From Tenrec ecaudatus (Eukaryota; Chordata; Mammalia; Afrosoricida; Tenrecidae), in the NCBI RefSeq assembly GCF_050624435.1, contig NW_027458575.1:1-64000 (forward strand): DNA of 64,000 nt, written 5' to 3'. The position numbers and the translations under genes were made by a program. Below are positions 23,871-36,220 of this stretch, in pieces. Positions within the stretch are counted from its first letter, which is position 1. The number at the start of each line of letters is the position of its first letter. Under the pieces are notes generated by a model. The model was given only the letters and a program-made list of their open reading frames with translations. It ran no database searches and was not told the origin of the DNA.

Positions 23871-24049
23871 GAAACAACACAAAGATGCATCAAGGGCCCA
23901 AGCACAAAACTGTAAAAGTGTGGACAGCTAGGAGATAGTTTATAGCCAAATTTCATGATTCCGGGAATTGGGTTTCATATAATGAATTGCATATTTAAGA
24001 TGAAAATAACAAGCTGAATGATTACATCAATGGTTTTATAGCACTGATT

Positions 24050-24240
24050 AGTATAAACATTTATTTGAGCAGGATTGACATGATAACTGCAGCAAGGATC
24101 TCCAATATAGCAACTGTGAGGATGGCCATGGATTGTGCAGTATTTCCTCCATTTTGACATAGAATAACTATGAGTCAGTTCTGAGGGTAAGTATGAGCCA
24201 GGAACAATTCCATAGCCCTTAACAACAACAGCCTAAGACT
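24050..24240 (+). mobile_element. RTE/AfroSINE tail
   Basis: Contains agcaactgtgaggatggcca, then ctatgagtcagttctgaggg and cccttaacaacaacagcc, the tail shared by the RTE and its dependent SINEs. It leads into duplication copy 2. Confidence 0.55.
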
Positions 24241-24860
24241 TACAGTCAAAGTCAGACATTTTAGGATCCATAAATAGAATTTATGAATTTTGCATCTAAA
24301 AGCCTCACCACAGAAAAGCAAATCTCCCAGCACAATTCTTAATGGGTTAGACCTACCCAGATTCCAATGTGAAAATCCTATCGCAGTCTCTTATTTAGGC
24401 CTGTGTTATCTCCACCCGATTTCTAATTGATCCACTCTTATACCACGCCTAGTAATCAACTCAGAAACACCAGTAGCGGCAAACTAACTGCAATGCCCCT
24501 TTTTCCTAAAAGCTTGGAGAATTTTACTAAAAAATGAAACAAAACAAATATGAATGTCAACCTAAAAATCTTAAATGGAAGAATTAGGAAAAATTCTTTA
24601 AAACCTCCAAAATAAAAACATCACCGTGTGCCATTTTTCTCCTTGAATAAGTGTGAAATTCATGGTAAATTCTTTAAAGTTGGAGCTCCTAATAATTCAA
24701 ACAGATAAAATGATTAGCAGCTAACTTAGAAGATAGTTGGTTTCTCCTCAGAGACACTTTAAGAGCGAGGCCTGGTGACTTACTTTTGAAAAAGCAATCT
24801 CTGAAAACACTATGAGGCACGGTTCTTCTCCGGAAAACACGGGCCACCATAAATTAAAAA
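24165..24860 (+). repeat. Old direct duplication, copy 2
   Basis: Collinear with 17200-17894 (see that entry). Differences are frequent, so the duplication is older than the young L1 insertions. No gene seen. Confidence 0.65.
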
Positions 24861-26160
24861 CAACCAATTATCAAATGTTATCTAAATACTCTTGAAACTT
24901 AGAATATGAAGACAACTGCCTCTCACAAGCAAAAGATGTCCTGTGAGATTGTCACTAGAACAACCAGGGGCAGCGAGATGAAGGGCCAGCTCTCCACCAT
25001 GACTTTCAATGTCTCTCGATATATCTGGGCAACAGCTGCCAAGAACAATGGTGGGGAAATTTCTATTTCAGAGAGGCAATCGGTGAAACCTCACTTAGCA
25101 ACAAACTCTGCATGGAAAACTCCAAAATACTGTGTGAGTCCCTGAGCTCATTCTGATCAATCTGCTCCAAAAGGTATCCTGGACTATGAATGATAAGTCA
25201 TCTGCTCAAAGCTCAGGGAGAGCCCAGCCCTCCACAACCTTCGTCCCAGAACCCTTACTCACTGGAAGGTTTGGAGTCAATGCTGACTCTTAGAGATCCT
25301 ATAGGAAAGGGGAGAATTTCTCTTGTGGAGTTTCAAGATTATGCACTGTACTAGATTGGGAAGTCCAGTTTTTCTCCCATCCTGCCACCTGTGTCAGAAA
25401 TAGTTAGGAAACCTTCTAGTCATACTACTCACCTTTTCAATTCACAGTTGTAGAGGCTGGCAAGGCTCAGATATCAGTCTGGACCCTTCTCTTGACTCAA
25501 GTAGGTCGAATGCACAATGAAATAAGAAGGGAAGGTCAGATGGTAGGCTCCTTCCTCATGGCTGTGCAGATTGATGAATCCAAGCTATATATGAAATATG
25601 TCAAGATGCTCTCTCACATCTGGAGATCCACACGTCTAGGAAGTCCCCAGAACTGGACAAAAGCTGCAGATAGAATGTACTTGAATTTATACGGGGAAAA
25701 CCACACCCAACAGGATAACACCTCCCACTACTTGGCTGCTGACAGCAAATCTCTTCATGGAAGTGATGGCATTATATCGAACACTGTCACCTAAGCTCAT
25801 TCGTAATTCCTAAACTTCTGAGAATCCTGGCCCAGCCAAGTCAGCATAAAACCGCAGCCATTAAACATTATCCACTGTGCCACCAACCCAAGTGATTTCA
25901 ATAACAGAAAAGTGTGAAAGGGAAGGAGGAACGAGCAAAACCCTTCCAGAAATAGCTTCATCTAACTGGATCTCTTATACGCCATATGGTTTTGACATTT
26001 TGAAAAGTCAACTCTGGCTCTGGCCCTTAGCACAAATTCACTACCATGATGCCTATTGCTACTCAGAGCAGCTTTATAGAAAATAGGGGAAGTTCCCCTT
26101 TGACTTAACAAGCAGACTCAGACTCACTGCTTTCCATTCAGTTCTCAGGCCACACAACCT
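24861..26160. other. Mostly unassigned DNA with one SINE
   Basis: A diverged AfroSINE-like stretch lies at about 25265-25390 (ggagtcaatgctgactcttag, agatcctataggaaagggg). ORFs at 24906-25145 and 25492-25794 show no family resemblance and are not called. Confidence 0.4.
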
Positions 26161-26320
26161 CATAGGAGGAATGACGCCTGTGGGATTCTGAGACTGTAAT
26201 TCTTTACAGGCTCAGATAGCATTGTCTTTCACCCTTGGGACAGCAGACTGTTGGGAACTGTAGACCTCGGGGTACACAGCCCACCTGTTAACCACTCTGC
26301 CATGAGGGCTACTGTTGGTC
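26161..26320 (+). mobile_element. AfroSINE-like SINE
   Basis: Reads ctgtgggattctgagactgt, aattctttacaggctcagat, then gttaaccactctgccatgag, in the order of the tenrec-type AfroSINE variant. Confidence 0.6.
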
Positions 26321-28424
26321 TTATGATATTGTAAATCATTCCAGGAGTATATGACCCCATATCTGCCCTGGGTATTGGCTGGTAAATTCAAAGCACTGAC
26401 CTTGGGATTAATAACCCAATACCTAATCAACTCTGCCTTGACTGTGTATTAAAAGCCCAATACCTAATGAAAAGAGCTCCATCTCTCTATAGTACAGTAA
26501 CCATTACTGCATCCCAAACCAGATGTGTTTAGATTATTGATCTCTGGAGAAGATTCCAGCACATTTCCTTAGTTATTAAGTGTGTTTATGAAGGAAGCAT
26601 CATTAACTGTTTTTTTTTTCATTCAAAATTAACTTTCTTATAGATTAGGTGGGTAGAATTTCATATCTTTTGTTACATATCCCATCAGTCATAGGATAAG
26701 GCTCTCTTATTCTGTTGTGTCTGGGCAAGGTCCTTGTCTGCTTGCAATGTCTGTGGGCTTAATCTGCCCTAGACAGCACCATAGATGTATGCTTCAGCAT
26801 TACCTTGAATCTGGGAGGTTCACTGCATAGAGACTGCTAGTCCACAGAGCTCTGATCCAGGTCTCCTTTCTTGCTGTAATCAGATCAGAGAGGAAATGTT
26901 CTGGAGCCACACCTCAGGAAAATCCCCTTACATCTAGGTCAGAAAAGATTATGAAGGGATAAAGGATTTGCTATCATAGCCTGAATCCCTTTACCACGGA
27001 ATATGATCATACATGATCCCATCCCAACTGATCCATTCTCTGAGGCCACATTATACCAGAAATGTAAAATAAACTAAAACCCAGTAATATGGTGTCCATT
27101 CTCCCTCACAGCCAACCTATGAACAGATTAGAACTGTTCCCTAGAACTAGTGCTGTCAATCATATGCTCCCAAACTTAGTGGCCCTTTTGCATGCCCCCT
27201 AGCAGGAAAATGGAAAAAAATTACCCACATCCTTGCTGACTATTGAAACGTTTTTACTATAGCCCATAATCCAGAATAAAGTATTACAAAAAATCTCACT
27301 GCCCCTTGTCGGAGCATACTAATGGTGACTATTTAGGACAGGGTAGAACTGCCCTTGAGTTTCTAATTCCTTATGGGAACCACATATTTCTCCCATAAAA
27401 TACACGTGCACCATTCCATTTCCCCTCAAGGGGCAGTATCAGGTACTTCAGTAAACACTGCACTATGCCGTTATAGGAGCAGACTTCTTATCTTTCTCAA
27501 TTAGAGACCTACTCAATTTGAAGCTGTCAACTCTGGATTAATAGACAAACTCTGCCCACTACTCGACCAGACTTCAAAATTGACAGAATTACAAAACTTT
27601 CACACCACTGAGAATTATGATCCCAGCAAGTTGATACAGTTAATGTATCTCTGTAAATCAGTAAGATATTAAAACACACCGAGGACCCGGAAAAGGTACT
27701 GAGATGTGAAAGAGATAGAGGGTGAAAATGCATCCGAATCTGTTTGCCCTGTTTATATTGAATAGAGCAATAAATCCATATCTTCAAAATCCAATATAGA
27801 ACACACTCAATTCACGCAAAAACAGACTTGCATATCTAATGTTACTTATGCTCATTATTCAAGAAATAAATACAACATATATAATGCTTTCACATGCAAA
27901 AAATGTCTATTCTTCCAATTTTGATGGGTAGAAAGATAAAGTTTTACATGACTGGCTGTAAGGGATGGCATTATCTGTTTGCTGTCCCTGAGGCAAGATC
28001 CTTGTCTCTATTTCACATTTAGAGTCTTAGTTTTCATCTTCCAGGTCCCTAAAGAAATGTGTCAAGTCCAAGATATTTCCAGAGAATCTGAGACATCTCA
28101 GAGAAACCATCTGGCCCAAATAATGAGAATGCCGTTTGAGGTTGAGCAGATTTCAGCTGAAATCCACCACCACTTCTGGGACATACCCAATTTTTCAGAT
28201 ATACACATCAGTGGGAGGTTAGGAAACAATAAATTTCCGCTACCTACAACACAGGAGCAGTGTGGTTTAGAACAAACTCTGGATGGCCTTGGGAAGAATG
28301 GGCATTAGAGAACACTCCATTGCACCCAAGAGGAACCTGTCCGTGGATCAAGAGGCTGCTGTGCAAACAGAACAAGGGAATACGGAATGGTTTAAAATCA
28401 GGAAAGTATGTTACAAGAATTTTT
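26321..28424. other. Mostly unassigned DNA with SINE pieces
   Basis: About 27300-27385 carries an AfroSINE-like stretch (ggacagggtagaactgccct). About 27160-27290 (aacttagtggcccttttgca and onward) looks like another dispersed repeat that I cannot name. No gene called. Confidence 0.4.
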
Positions 28425-31400
28425 AAAAATAACTTTATTGGCAGTTCTTACAGCTTAAAGATAATCCATACATACATCCATCGTGTCAAGCCCATTTGTG
28501 CATATGTTGCCATCTTCATTTTCAAAATATTTTCTTTCTACTGGAACCCTTGGTATCAGCTTCTCATTTCTCCTTTCCCCACCCTCCTTCCCTCATAAAA
28601 CCTTGATTATTTATAAATTATTACTTTTTGCATGACTTGCACCAACCGCTGTCTCCCTTCACCCACTTTTCTGTTGGTCCTCCTCCTGGGAGAGGTTTAC
28701 ATGTAGATCACTGTGATCGCTTTCCCCTTTCTACTCCCACCTTCCCCTTCCCCTCCTGGTATAGCTACCATCATTATGGGTCCTAAGGGGTTATCTGCCC
28801 TGGATCCCTGTGTTTCCAGCTCTTATCTGTATCGTGTACATGCTCTTGTCTAGCTGCATTTGTAAGCTAGAATTGGGGTCATGATAATGGGGAGGAGGAG
28901 AAGAAGCACTGAATAACTAGAGGAAAGTAGTATGTTTCATTGGTGCTATATTTCACCCTGACTGGCTCATCTCTTACTTGTGACCCTTCTGTGAGGGGGT
29001 GTCAAAATGTCTACAGATGGCCTTGGGTTTCACAGTGATATGGTTTTTTGTTCTGGGTCTTTGATGCCTGATAGTTGATCCCATTGACACAACATGATCA
29101 CACAGGCTGGTGTGCTTCTTCCATGTGGTCTTTATTCCTTCTCAGCTAAATTGACGCTTTTTAAATTTTCAAGCCTTCCTGACCCTAGATGCTATATCTT
29201 TTGATATCTGGGCAGCATCAGCTTTCTTCATCACATTTTTTAATGTGCCCATTTTGCCTTCAGTGATTGAGTCAGGAAGGTGAGCACCAAAGAATGGCAA
29301 GTTATTAGAACAAACTATTTTTGCATTGAGGGAGTACTTGAATAGATCTATTTACTGATCATTATATATAAATACATACCTCTATTTAGACCTCTCTACG
29401 TGTCCTTTACCTCCTAGTTCTTTTCCCTATTTCCTTTTACTTTCCTCTTGTCCCACTATCATTTTCAACCTTCATTTGGTTTTCAGTAATTCCTCGTGGA
29501 TACATTGCACTTGATCAAACGCCATCAGGCCTCCTGCGCCTTCCTCACCATCAAGTTTACATCACTTGTTGCTCTCCTATCCTGCTTTTGTTGGCTCCCC
29601 CCTTTCTTTCCCCTGCCTCCCCATCTCCTGTGTCCCTTCCGGAACCATCAGTCCTGTTATTTTCTCCTCAGGATTGTTTACCCCGCCTACCTTATCTATA
29701 TAGACATGCAAGAACAATATTAAGCACAAAAAGAAAACAACAAAACAAACCAACAGCAAAAAAGAAAAGTCTATAAATAGTTCCCGGTTTGTTTGTTGAC
29801 TATTATGAGTGTTTGCCAGTCGAGTCTCATGGGATGTTACACCCTGGCTCCAAAGTCCATTTTTGGGATTCCTCAGGGACTTCATTGCTTTACTCCCCTT
29901 GTTGCTCTGTCAAACACCCTTAGTGGTTCTGCCCGGTGTGGTGGGGTCAGATTGGAGACAATTCTCACACCGTGTCTCACACCGTGTCTCACACCGTGTT
30001 ATGCCCTGTAGCGCTATGGGTCACTGATGGAAATCGTGTCTCGTGCTGAGGCCAGCCCTATGGTCCTCTCTGTGCATTGGCTGCTCCCAGCAGGAATATC
30101 ATCCTTGGGCTTGGTGGACCAGGGGTGTGTTCTACTCTCTCTTTCACTCATAGTTTGCTCCCATGTGCTCTGTTCAGAAGTGCCCCTCTCCCAGAGCTGT
30201 AGCTTCAGTGTTGTCCTTTGTAGTCCATTTTCCTTCAGTGCTCTCCATCAGTCACCCTGGGAACCATCAGACTGATGATTCTTCAGGCAGGGAGGCTGGA
30301 CATGTAGCTGGGATTGGGGCTTCCCCTGAAGACCTCTCTATTGGACTGCTGCATCATGCCAGTATGTTGAATTCATATCTTGGCACACCAGGTTGAGGTC
30401 TGGTCCCTCTCTCTCACTCCTGTGGAGATTTAAACAATACCCTCCCCTTGGATGTATTAGTGCCCTGTTCCCCTATTACCCATGCCTCCCCCCACTTTTC
30501 TTGCTTTTCCCCTCCTTTTTCATTGACTGTCATATGTATCCCTGGATTGGGTCTGGCCCCTGCCATACTAACCTGGACTTCACCCCAGGAATGTATTCAT
30601 ATAGTAACTTTCCCCCTATATCTCTTTTGCCTTTTAAGCTTACTTAAGTGGACTTATGGTTTACTTCTCCTTTTACCCTTTGCTTATTTCACTTCACATA
30701 ATTTCCTCCAATTTTTCCCATGCGGCAATGTGCTTCATGCATTCATCACTGCTTTTCAGGCATGTGTAGTACTCCAGTGTATGCATGTACCACAGTTTTT
30801 GAATCCATTCATCTGTTGATGGAAATTTGGGTTGTTTCCAACTTCGTGCGATTGTGAACTACGCCATGATGAGCATTGGGGCACAGATATCTGACTGTGG
30901 TTCATTTATTGCCTCTTCTGAGGATATGCCAAATAGGGGAATTGCTAGGTCCTATGGTAGCTTGATTTCCATCTCTTTTACACTTCACCAAATCTAATTC
31001 CATAATGGCTGTACATACATACAAGTCCACCAGCAGTGGACCAATGTTCACATCTCACCACAGCCACTCCAACACTTGTTACTCTCTGATTTTGTGAATT
31101 GATAGAATTCTGGCTATCTTTGAGGGTGTTAGGTGGTATCTCACAGTTGTTCTAATTGGTATTTCTCTGATGGCTAATGATCAGGAACATTTTCTCATAT
31201 TTACTGGGTATTCAGATTTCTGCCCTTGTGAAATTTCTGTTCAGGTCCTTTGCCCATCTCCTCAGTGGGTAATTAGGTGGTTTGTTTTTTTTTAAGCAAG
31301 CAGAGTATTATAAATTTTAATAAGGCGTTTGTCTGATGTGTCATTACTAAAGATATTTTCCCAGTCTGTCAGCACTCTCATTACTCTCTTGCTGAATTCA

Positions 31401-31781
31401 TTCGATGTACACAGGCATTTTATCTTCGGTATACCCCTCTTGCCAATTAGTGACTCAACTGTATTTGTGTCCTTACCTATATCCGATAGCCTAGATATTC
31501 CCTGCACCAAAGTTCTCAGGTTGGTCGCAATTCCCTCATTGATTGTCCTAATAGTTTGGGGTTTTACCACAAGGTCTGTGATCCACCTTGAGTTTAATCT
31601 TGTGCGCGGAGTGAGATAAGGGTCTTGCTTCATCTTTCTGCAGGTAGATATCCATTCTTTCCAGCACCACTTGTTGAAGAGGGCATCTGCTTCCCATTTG
31701 ATATCTTTTGGTCCTTGTCAAAGATCAGTTGTCTGTATGCTGATGATTTTATTTCTCGGGTTTTAGTTCTTTTCCAATGTG
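28425..31781 (-). mobile_element. L1 element: ORF2 C-terminus plus about 2.2-kb 3'UTR
   Basis: Minus-strand, 5'-truncated LINE-1 that identifies the window's commonest repeat. From 31781 down to about 30677 it encodes the C-terminal part of ORF2: 31633-31292 reads MKQDPYLTPRTRLNSRWITD ... VMRVLTDWENIFSNDTSDKR, matching the conserved MKQDPYL-TK-NSRWIKD and W-KIFANY-SDKGL of mammalian ORF2. Further down come the usual lhY(S/T) region and an EIMxSEIS end. From 30677 to 28425 runs the 3'UTR with all the blocks seen in the other fragments, ending in AATAA-type and A-rich sequence (complement of 28425-28440). Stops break ORF2. A 12-bp triplication (ctcacaccgtgt, 29964-29999) lies in the UTR. Confidence 0.88.
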
Positions 31782-32325
31782 TGTTAGGGTCTCGTCCAGC
31801 GAGACCCTCACGCGGTGACCTGGAGAGGCAACGAACCTGGATGGCAAAAAGACACAGAGACGTGGGGCAAGACAAGTGCTGATCAAGCCCGTTTATTTTG
31901 CCAAAACTCTGGGTATATATTCACAACAGAGAAGGAAGTGGGAGGCACATATTCCAATGAAGGACACTGTGTAACAACCGCACACTGTACAACAACTAAT
32001 CAGCCACATGTTCCCAATAAGGTACAAAGGGTGCGCAACAGTACTCAAAGACGTCCGTGGCGACGTCTGCATGCAAATCAAGGCTTACCGGGTGAACTTA
32101 TCACGATGTTCCTAATATGGTATATCTGCAGTTCAATGGGTGCTCAGTACTTTGACTAATGGTAACAAGGTCAGTTATCGCAATTTCTCATGCTACTGAG
32201 CACGTAATTTGGAATGTGGGGGCGAAGTTGGGCAGGAAACAAAGCCTTGCTGTTAGAAAGCGGCCAAGTTTCTCCTACGTGTCTGAGGCCAGAGTCTTAA
32301 TGGCTATCGGCTCCCAACAAATGTG
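31776..32325 (-). mobile_element. Solo LTR of an endogenous retrovirus, 6-bp TSD
   Basis: LTR 31782-32319 (538 bp), flanked by the direct repeat aatgtg at 31776-31781 and 32320-32325. On the minus strand it starts TGTTGGGAGCC and ends GAGACCCTAACA, the TG...CA form of LTRs. AATAAA (complement of about 31899) lies inside, about 115 bases before the 3' end. The 6-bp duplication and TGTTGGGAG start are typical of class II (beta-type) ERVs. No internal retroviral sequence remains. It sits exactly at the junction of the L1 and the RTE fragment. Confidence 0.88.
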
Positions 32326-32668
32326 ATAGGATTTTATCCTCTCCCCATACTTATTAAATGTATATTCTGACAAAGTAATCTGAGATGTTGGAATTTTTTG
32401 AAGGAAAACGTGGCATCAGGTTTGGGAAAAAATCATATTAACAACCTTCCATATGCAAGTGACAAAACCTTGCTTGATTGAAGATTGGCTTGAAACATTT
32501 GCTGATAAAGGTCAAATACTGCAGCCTTCAGCATGGACTACAACTCATTATAAAGAAGACCAAACTCCTCATAAGTGGACTAATAAGTAATATAATGAGA
32601 AATCAATAATATATTGGTATTGTCAATAATTTCATCTGGCTGGCATGCACAATAAGTGCTCATGGAAG
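32326..32668 (+). mobile_element. RTE/BovB-like reverse transcriptase fragment, 5' part
   Basis: Sequence gattttatcctctccccata, acgtggcatcagg, aacaaccttccatatgcaag, caaaaccttgcttgattg encodes the end of the RT fingers/palm. The catalytic YADD reads YASD (tatgcaagtgac), and a stop follows. It continues to gctcatggaag at 32668, is interrupted by an LTR, and resumes at 33138. Confidence 0.75.
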
Positions 32669-33141
32669 TGAGACATACTAGTGTTAGCCACTGATATGCC
32701 ATCTTTTGACTGCTGGATGACCTGCTCCGTTCCCCTCTCATCTCGGAAAGTCCCGCTAGAGAATAATTTTGGAATGCACTCATGTTCTCCGGATCAGAAC
32801 ATTGTAATTAATAATATTTTTGCTTTTAATGTTGTAACCAGTAGATTCCTATTTTTATGTTATTAAACAGAATGTTATAATCAGTGCTATACTGTGTAAT
32901 GCTCACTAGCTTTAAAGAATAATAACATTAATATTGCTTTCTGCTTCTGTCCATGCTTGCATAAGTCCTAGACAAATGATAAATGAGTTTTTGCCTTTAT
33001 AGATGGACTGAAATGTCTACTCGGGACTCCAATCAAAGAATCGCTTTTAAATTCTAGCAGTCCAGTTATAACCGAATAAAGACTCTTTTAAATTATCGTA
33101 ACATTATAGTGGCTGTCATTCATTTCAAACCACAACAGAAG
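32665..33141 (-). mobile_element. Solo LTR-like element A, copy 1
   Basis: 469-bp insert (32669-33137) in the RTE copy, flanked by gaag on both sides. On the minus strand it starts TGTTGTGG and ends GTCTCA. The plus-strand copy 41757-42224 is nearly the same length (468 bp), has the same ends and also has gaag flanks. Interior similarity is roughly three quarters by eye. Unnamed LTR family by my reading; no internal region. Confidence 0.75.
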
Positions 33142-33260
33142 CAAAAGTCAAGAAATCAAGTGAACCATTGGATTGGATGAATCTGCTGCATAAGACTTCT
33201 TGAAAGTGTTGAATAAAAGGATGTTACCTTGAGGATCATAAGGTACACCTGCCAGAGATT
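33138..33260 (+). mobile_element. RTE/BovB-like fragment, 3' part
   Basis: gcaaaagtcaagaaatcaag, gattggatgaatctgctgca, aagtgttgaataaaaggatg, cttgaggatcataaggta: the region after the RT catalytic box. Continuous with 32326-32668 once the LTR is removed. Confidence 0.7.
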
Positions 33261-33854
33261 TGTTATTTTCTGTTTCTTGTTTACCCCCTCAAACTCTTTT
33301 ATTAGGACATAATCCAGACACATCATTCAATAGTTGTCATATCATGTGACTATCACAATCAGCTTCAAGCATTTTCTTCCTTCTTTTATTTGATATCAAC
33401 TCCCCACTAGCTCCCACATTCCATGTTGTGCCTTCCAGGACCCCTAATGTAGTTATAGTTTCTACAGAGTCACCCACCCTGGGTTCTATATAGCAAAACT
33501 ACATAGAAAAATATATAAAAGAGTCAAGATGGCTGCTAACTATAACAACAACAAGGACAAACTGCAATTCAAAAAGCAAAAACAGAAAGTATAGAAAAAC
33601 AAGATTAAGATCAAAGAGTACTGAAAGGGAGAGCAAATAATGTTTTTAATTATTCAAGTCAGAGTTTTTATTTCAATCTACTATTATCATCTCTGATTGA
33701 TAGCCAGGTTATTCCTATACCTTAATTATGGTCAGACAGAAATCACAGAGACTTATTGCATGTATAAATCCTGCAAATGTGTTTTGGTCTTTGACTGTCA
33801 TCCATAGCCTTCTCAAAATCAGTGTTTAAAAACTTGTTAGGGCGTGGTCAAGGG
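33261..33854. other. Unassigned intergenic DNA
   Basis: No gene or repeat recognised with confidence. Confidence 0.35.
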
Positions 33855-35240
33855 TAATGCAACCAAGAGGAATTACTGAAACCCAAATGAAGACTGAGCA
33901 TGATAGTCGGACAAGAGGAAAGTCAAAGGAAATAGAGGAAAGAGCTAGGAGGCAAAGGGCATTTATAGAGGTCTAAATAAAGGCATGTAAATATTTATAT
34001 ATACATTTATATATGATAATGGGGAAATACATCTCTGTGCATATATGTATAGGTTTAGTATTAAGGTAGCAGATGGACATTGGGTCTCCACTCAAATACT
34101 CCCTCAATGCAAGAATATTTTGTTCTATTAAACTAACATTCAATGATCCTCACCCTCTCGACACAATCACTGAACACAAACAGGTGAATAAGTGAATGTG
34201 AGGAAGAAAGCTGATGGTGCACAGCTATCAAAAGATACAGCGGCTGGGGTCTTAGCTCAGAAGCAACAAAGCCCACATAGAAGAAGCACACCAGTCTGCG
34301 TGATCATGAGGTGCCGAATGGATCAGTTATCAGGCATCAAAGAATAAAAAATCATATCATTCTGTACTCACCTCCATGATATGATCACTGAAGACAAATG
34401 GGTGCATAAGCATATGTGGTAAAGAAAACTGATGGTGCCTGGCGATCAAAAGATATAGTGTCTGGGGTCATAAAGCTTGAAGGTAAACAAGCAGTATCTA
34501 GCTCAGAAGCAACAAAGCCCACATAGAAGAAGCACACCAACCTGTGCGATCATGAGGTGTTGAAGGGATCAGTTATCAGGCATCATCAGAACAAAAAAAT
34601 CATATCACTGTGAATGCCGGGGGGAGGGGAGGAGTGCAGACTGGAGACCCAAAGCCCATTTGTAGGCCACTGGACAACCCCTTACATTGTCTCAGGGAGG
34701 AGATGAACCAGACAGGATGTCGTGCAGCAACAATGGAGCATAGTTCCTAAATGATCCCCAGACCCCCAAACACTCTATCATGATCCCAATTCTACCTGAC
34801 AAATCTGGCTAGAACAGAGGGTGTACACTGTTACAAATAGGAACTGGAAACACAGGGAATCCAGGGTAGATTATTCCCTTCAGGACCAGTGGTGTGAGTG
34901 GTGATACTGAGAGGGTGGAGGCAGGGTGGGTTGGGAAGGGGGAACCAATTATAAGGATCTACATATAACCTCCTCCTATGGGGACGGACAACAGAAACAT
35001 GCGTGAAGAGAGACGTTGGATCGTGCAAAATATGACAAAATAGTGATTTCTAAATTATCAAGGGGTCATGAGGGAGTGGTGAGGGAGGGTATAAATGAGG
35101 GACTGATGCCAGGGGCTTAGGTGAAGAGTTAATATTTTGAGAATACTGAGGGCAATGAATGTAAAAATGTGCTTTACACAATTGATGCACGTGTGGGTTT
35201 TGATAAGAGTTGTATGAGCCCCTAATAAAATGATTTTAAA
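33855..35240 (+). mobile_element. L1 3'UTR fragment, plus strand
   Basis: Hallmark boxes at about 34215-34280 and 34425-34510, the purine-rich block (34620-35100) and a terminal tgtatgagcccctaataaaa with A-run (35210-35240). Internally deleted relative to the long copies. Confidence 0.75.
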
Positions 35241-35839
35241 AAGAGGCACAGACAATGGTTATTAGGAAAAAAATTGAGCTCTGATACCATTCTCTGCTGC
35301 AGAATTGGATGTTACTATTGACAATCCTTGGATCACATATGTTGATGTTATTCTTCCATGTGGGCTTAGTTGATGGTACACTTAGATCACTGCTTGTTTG
35401 AAAACAAGACTTAAGATTCGAGACACTATTGTTTCTGATAGATACCATCTAATTTCTTCACCACACTTTGCTGTAGCAACTACATCTTCTGTATTTCCTT
35501 CAAAAGGGAATTTTGTAAGAATTAACTGTTCTTAGAATGTAGCTTGGGTTAATTATGAGTTCCACATCCATCCCTTACTCTGTTTATTCTATTCACCTCT
35601 GGTTCACCTTAGAGACATCTTGTTATTTTATGGCAGATAACTTTATCAATCATCTCTTTGAAGCATAAGGTAATTTTGTTTATAGTGTCATTGATTCAGC
35701 CCAGGATAATATATTTAAAACACAATTAAGAAAAGGTAATTGAATAAATGTACAGCCTTAGTATTTTCAATTGCCTGTGAAAAGTGAATGTGAAAGTTGA
35801 ACATTCTTCAATGCATACAAAGGAAGACTGAAGAAGAAT
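35241..35839. other. Unassigned, partly L1-box-like
   Basis: About 35340-35470 resembles a diverged complement of the L1 box (cttccatgtgggcttagttg). Otherwise nothing recognised. Confidence 0.35.
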
Positions 35840-36220
35840 CAACGTATTAGAATATAGTAAAGGCAAAAGAACATTAAAAGTACCATGGACTGCCAAAAGT
35901 TAAAACAAATGTGCCATTGAAGAAACATGGCTACAGTGCTCCTTAAAGGCAAAGATGGCGATATTTTGCTTATGTACTTTGCACATGTTATCAGGAGAGA
36001 CCAGTCCCTAAAGAAAGACATCACATTGGGGAAATTAGGGCAAGTGAATGATAAAGAAATCTCCTCAATGAGATAGACTGATGCAGGAGCTGCAAAAAAT
36101 GGGCTCAAACATGAGAACATTGTCAGAATGGCAAAGGACTGAGTCATGTCCCTTTTTGTTAGACACAGGTTTGCTATGAGCTAGAACTGACTCAGTGACA
36201 CCTATGAAGAATCAACTACA
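35840..36220 (+). mobile_element. RTE/AfroSINE tail fragment
   Basis: Blocks aagtaccatggactgccaaa, tgcacatgttatcaggagag, cagtccctaaagaaagacat and tatgagctagaactgactca match the RTE/SINE 3' region seen elsewhere here. Confidence 0.6.
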
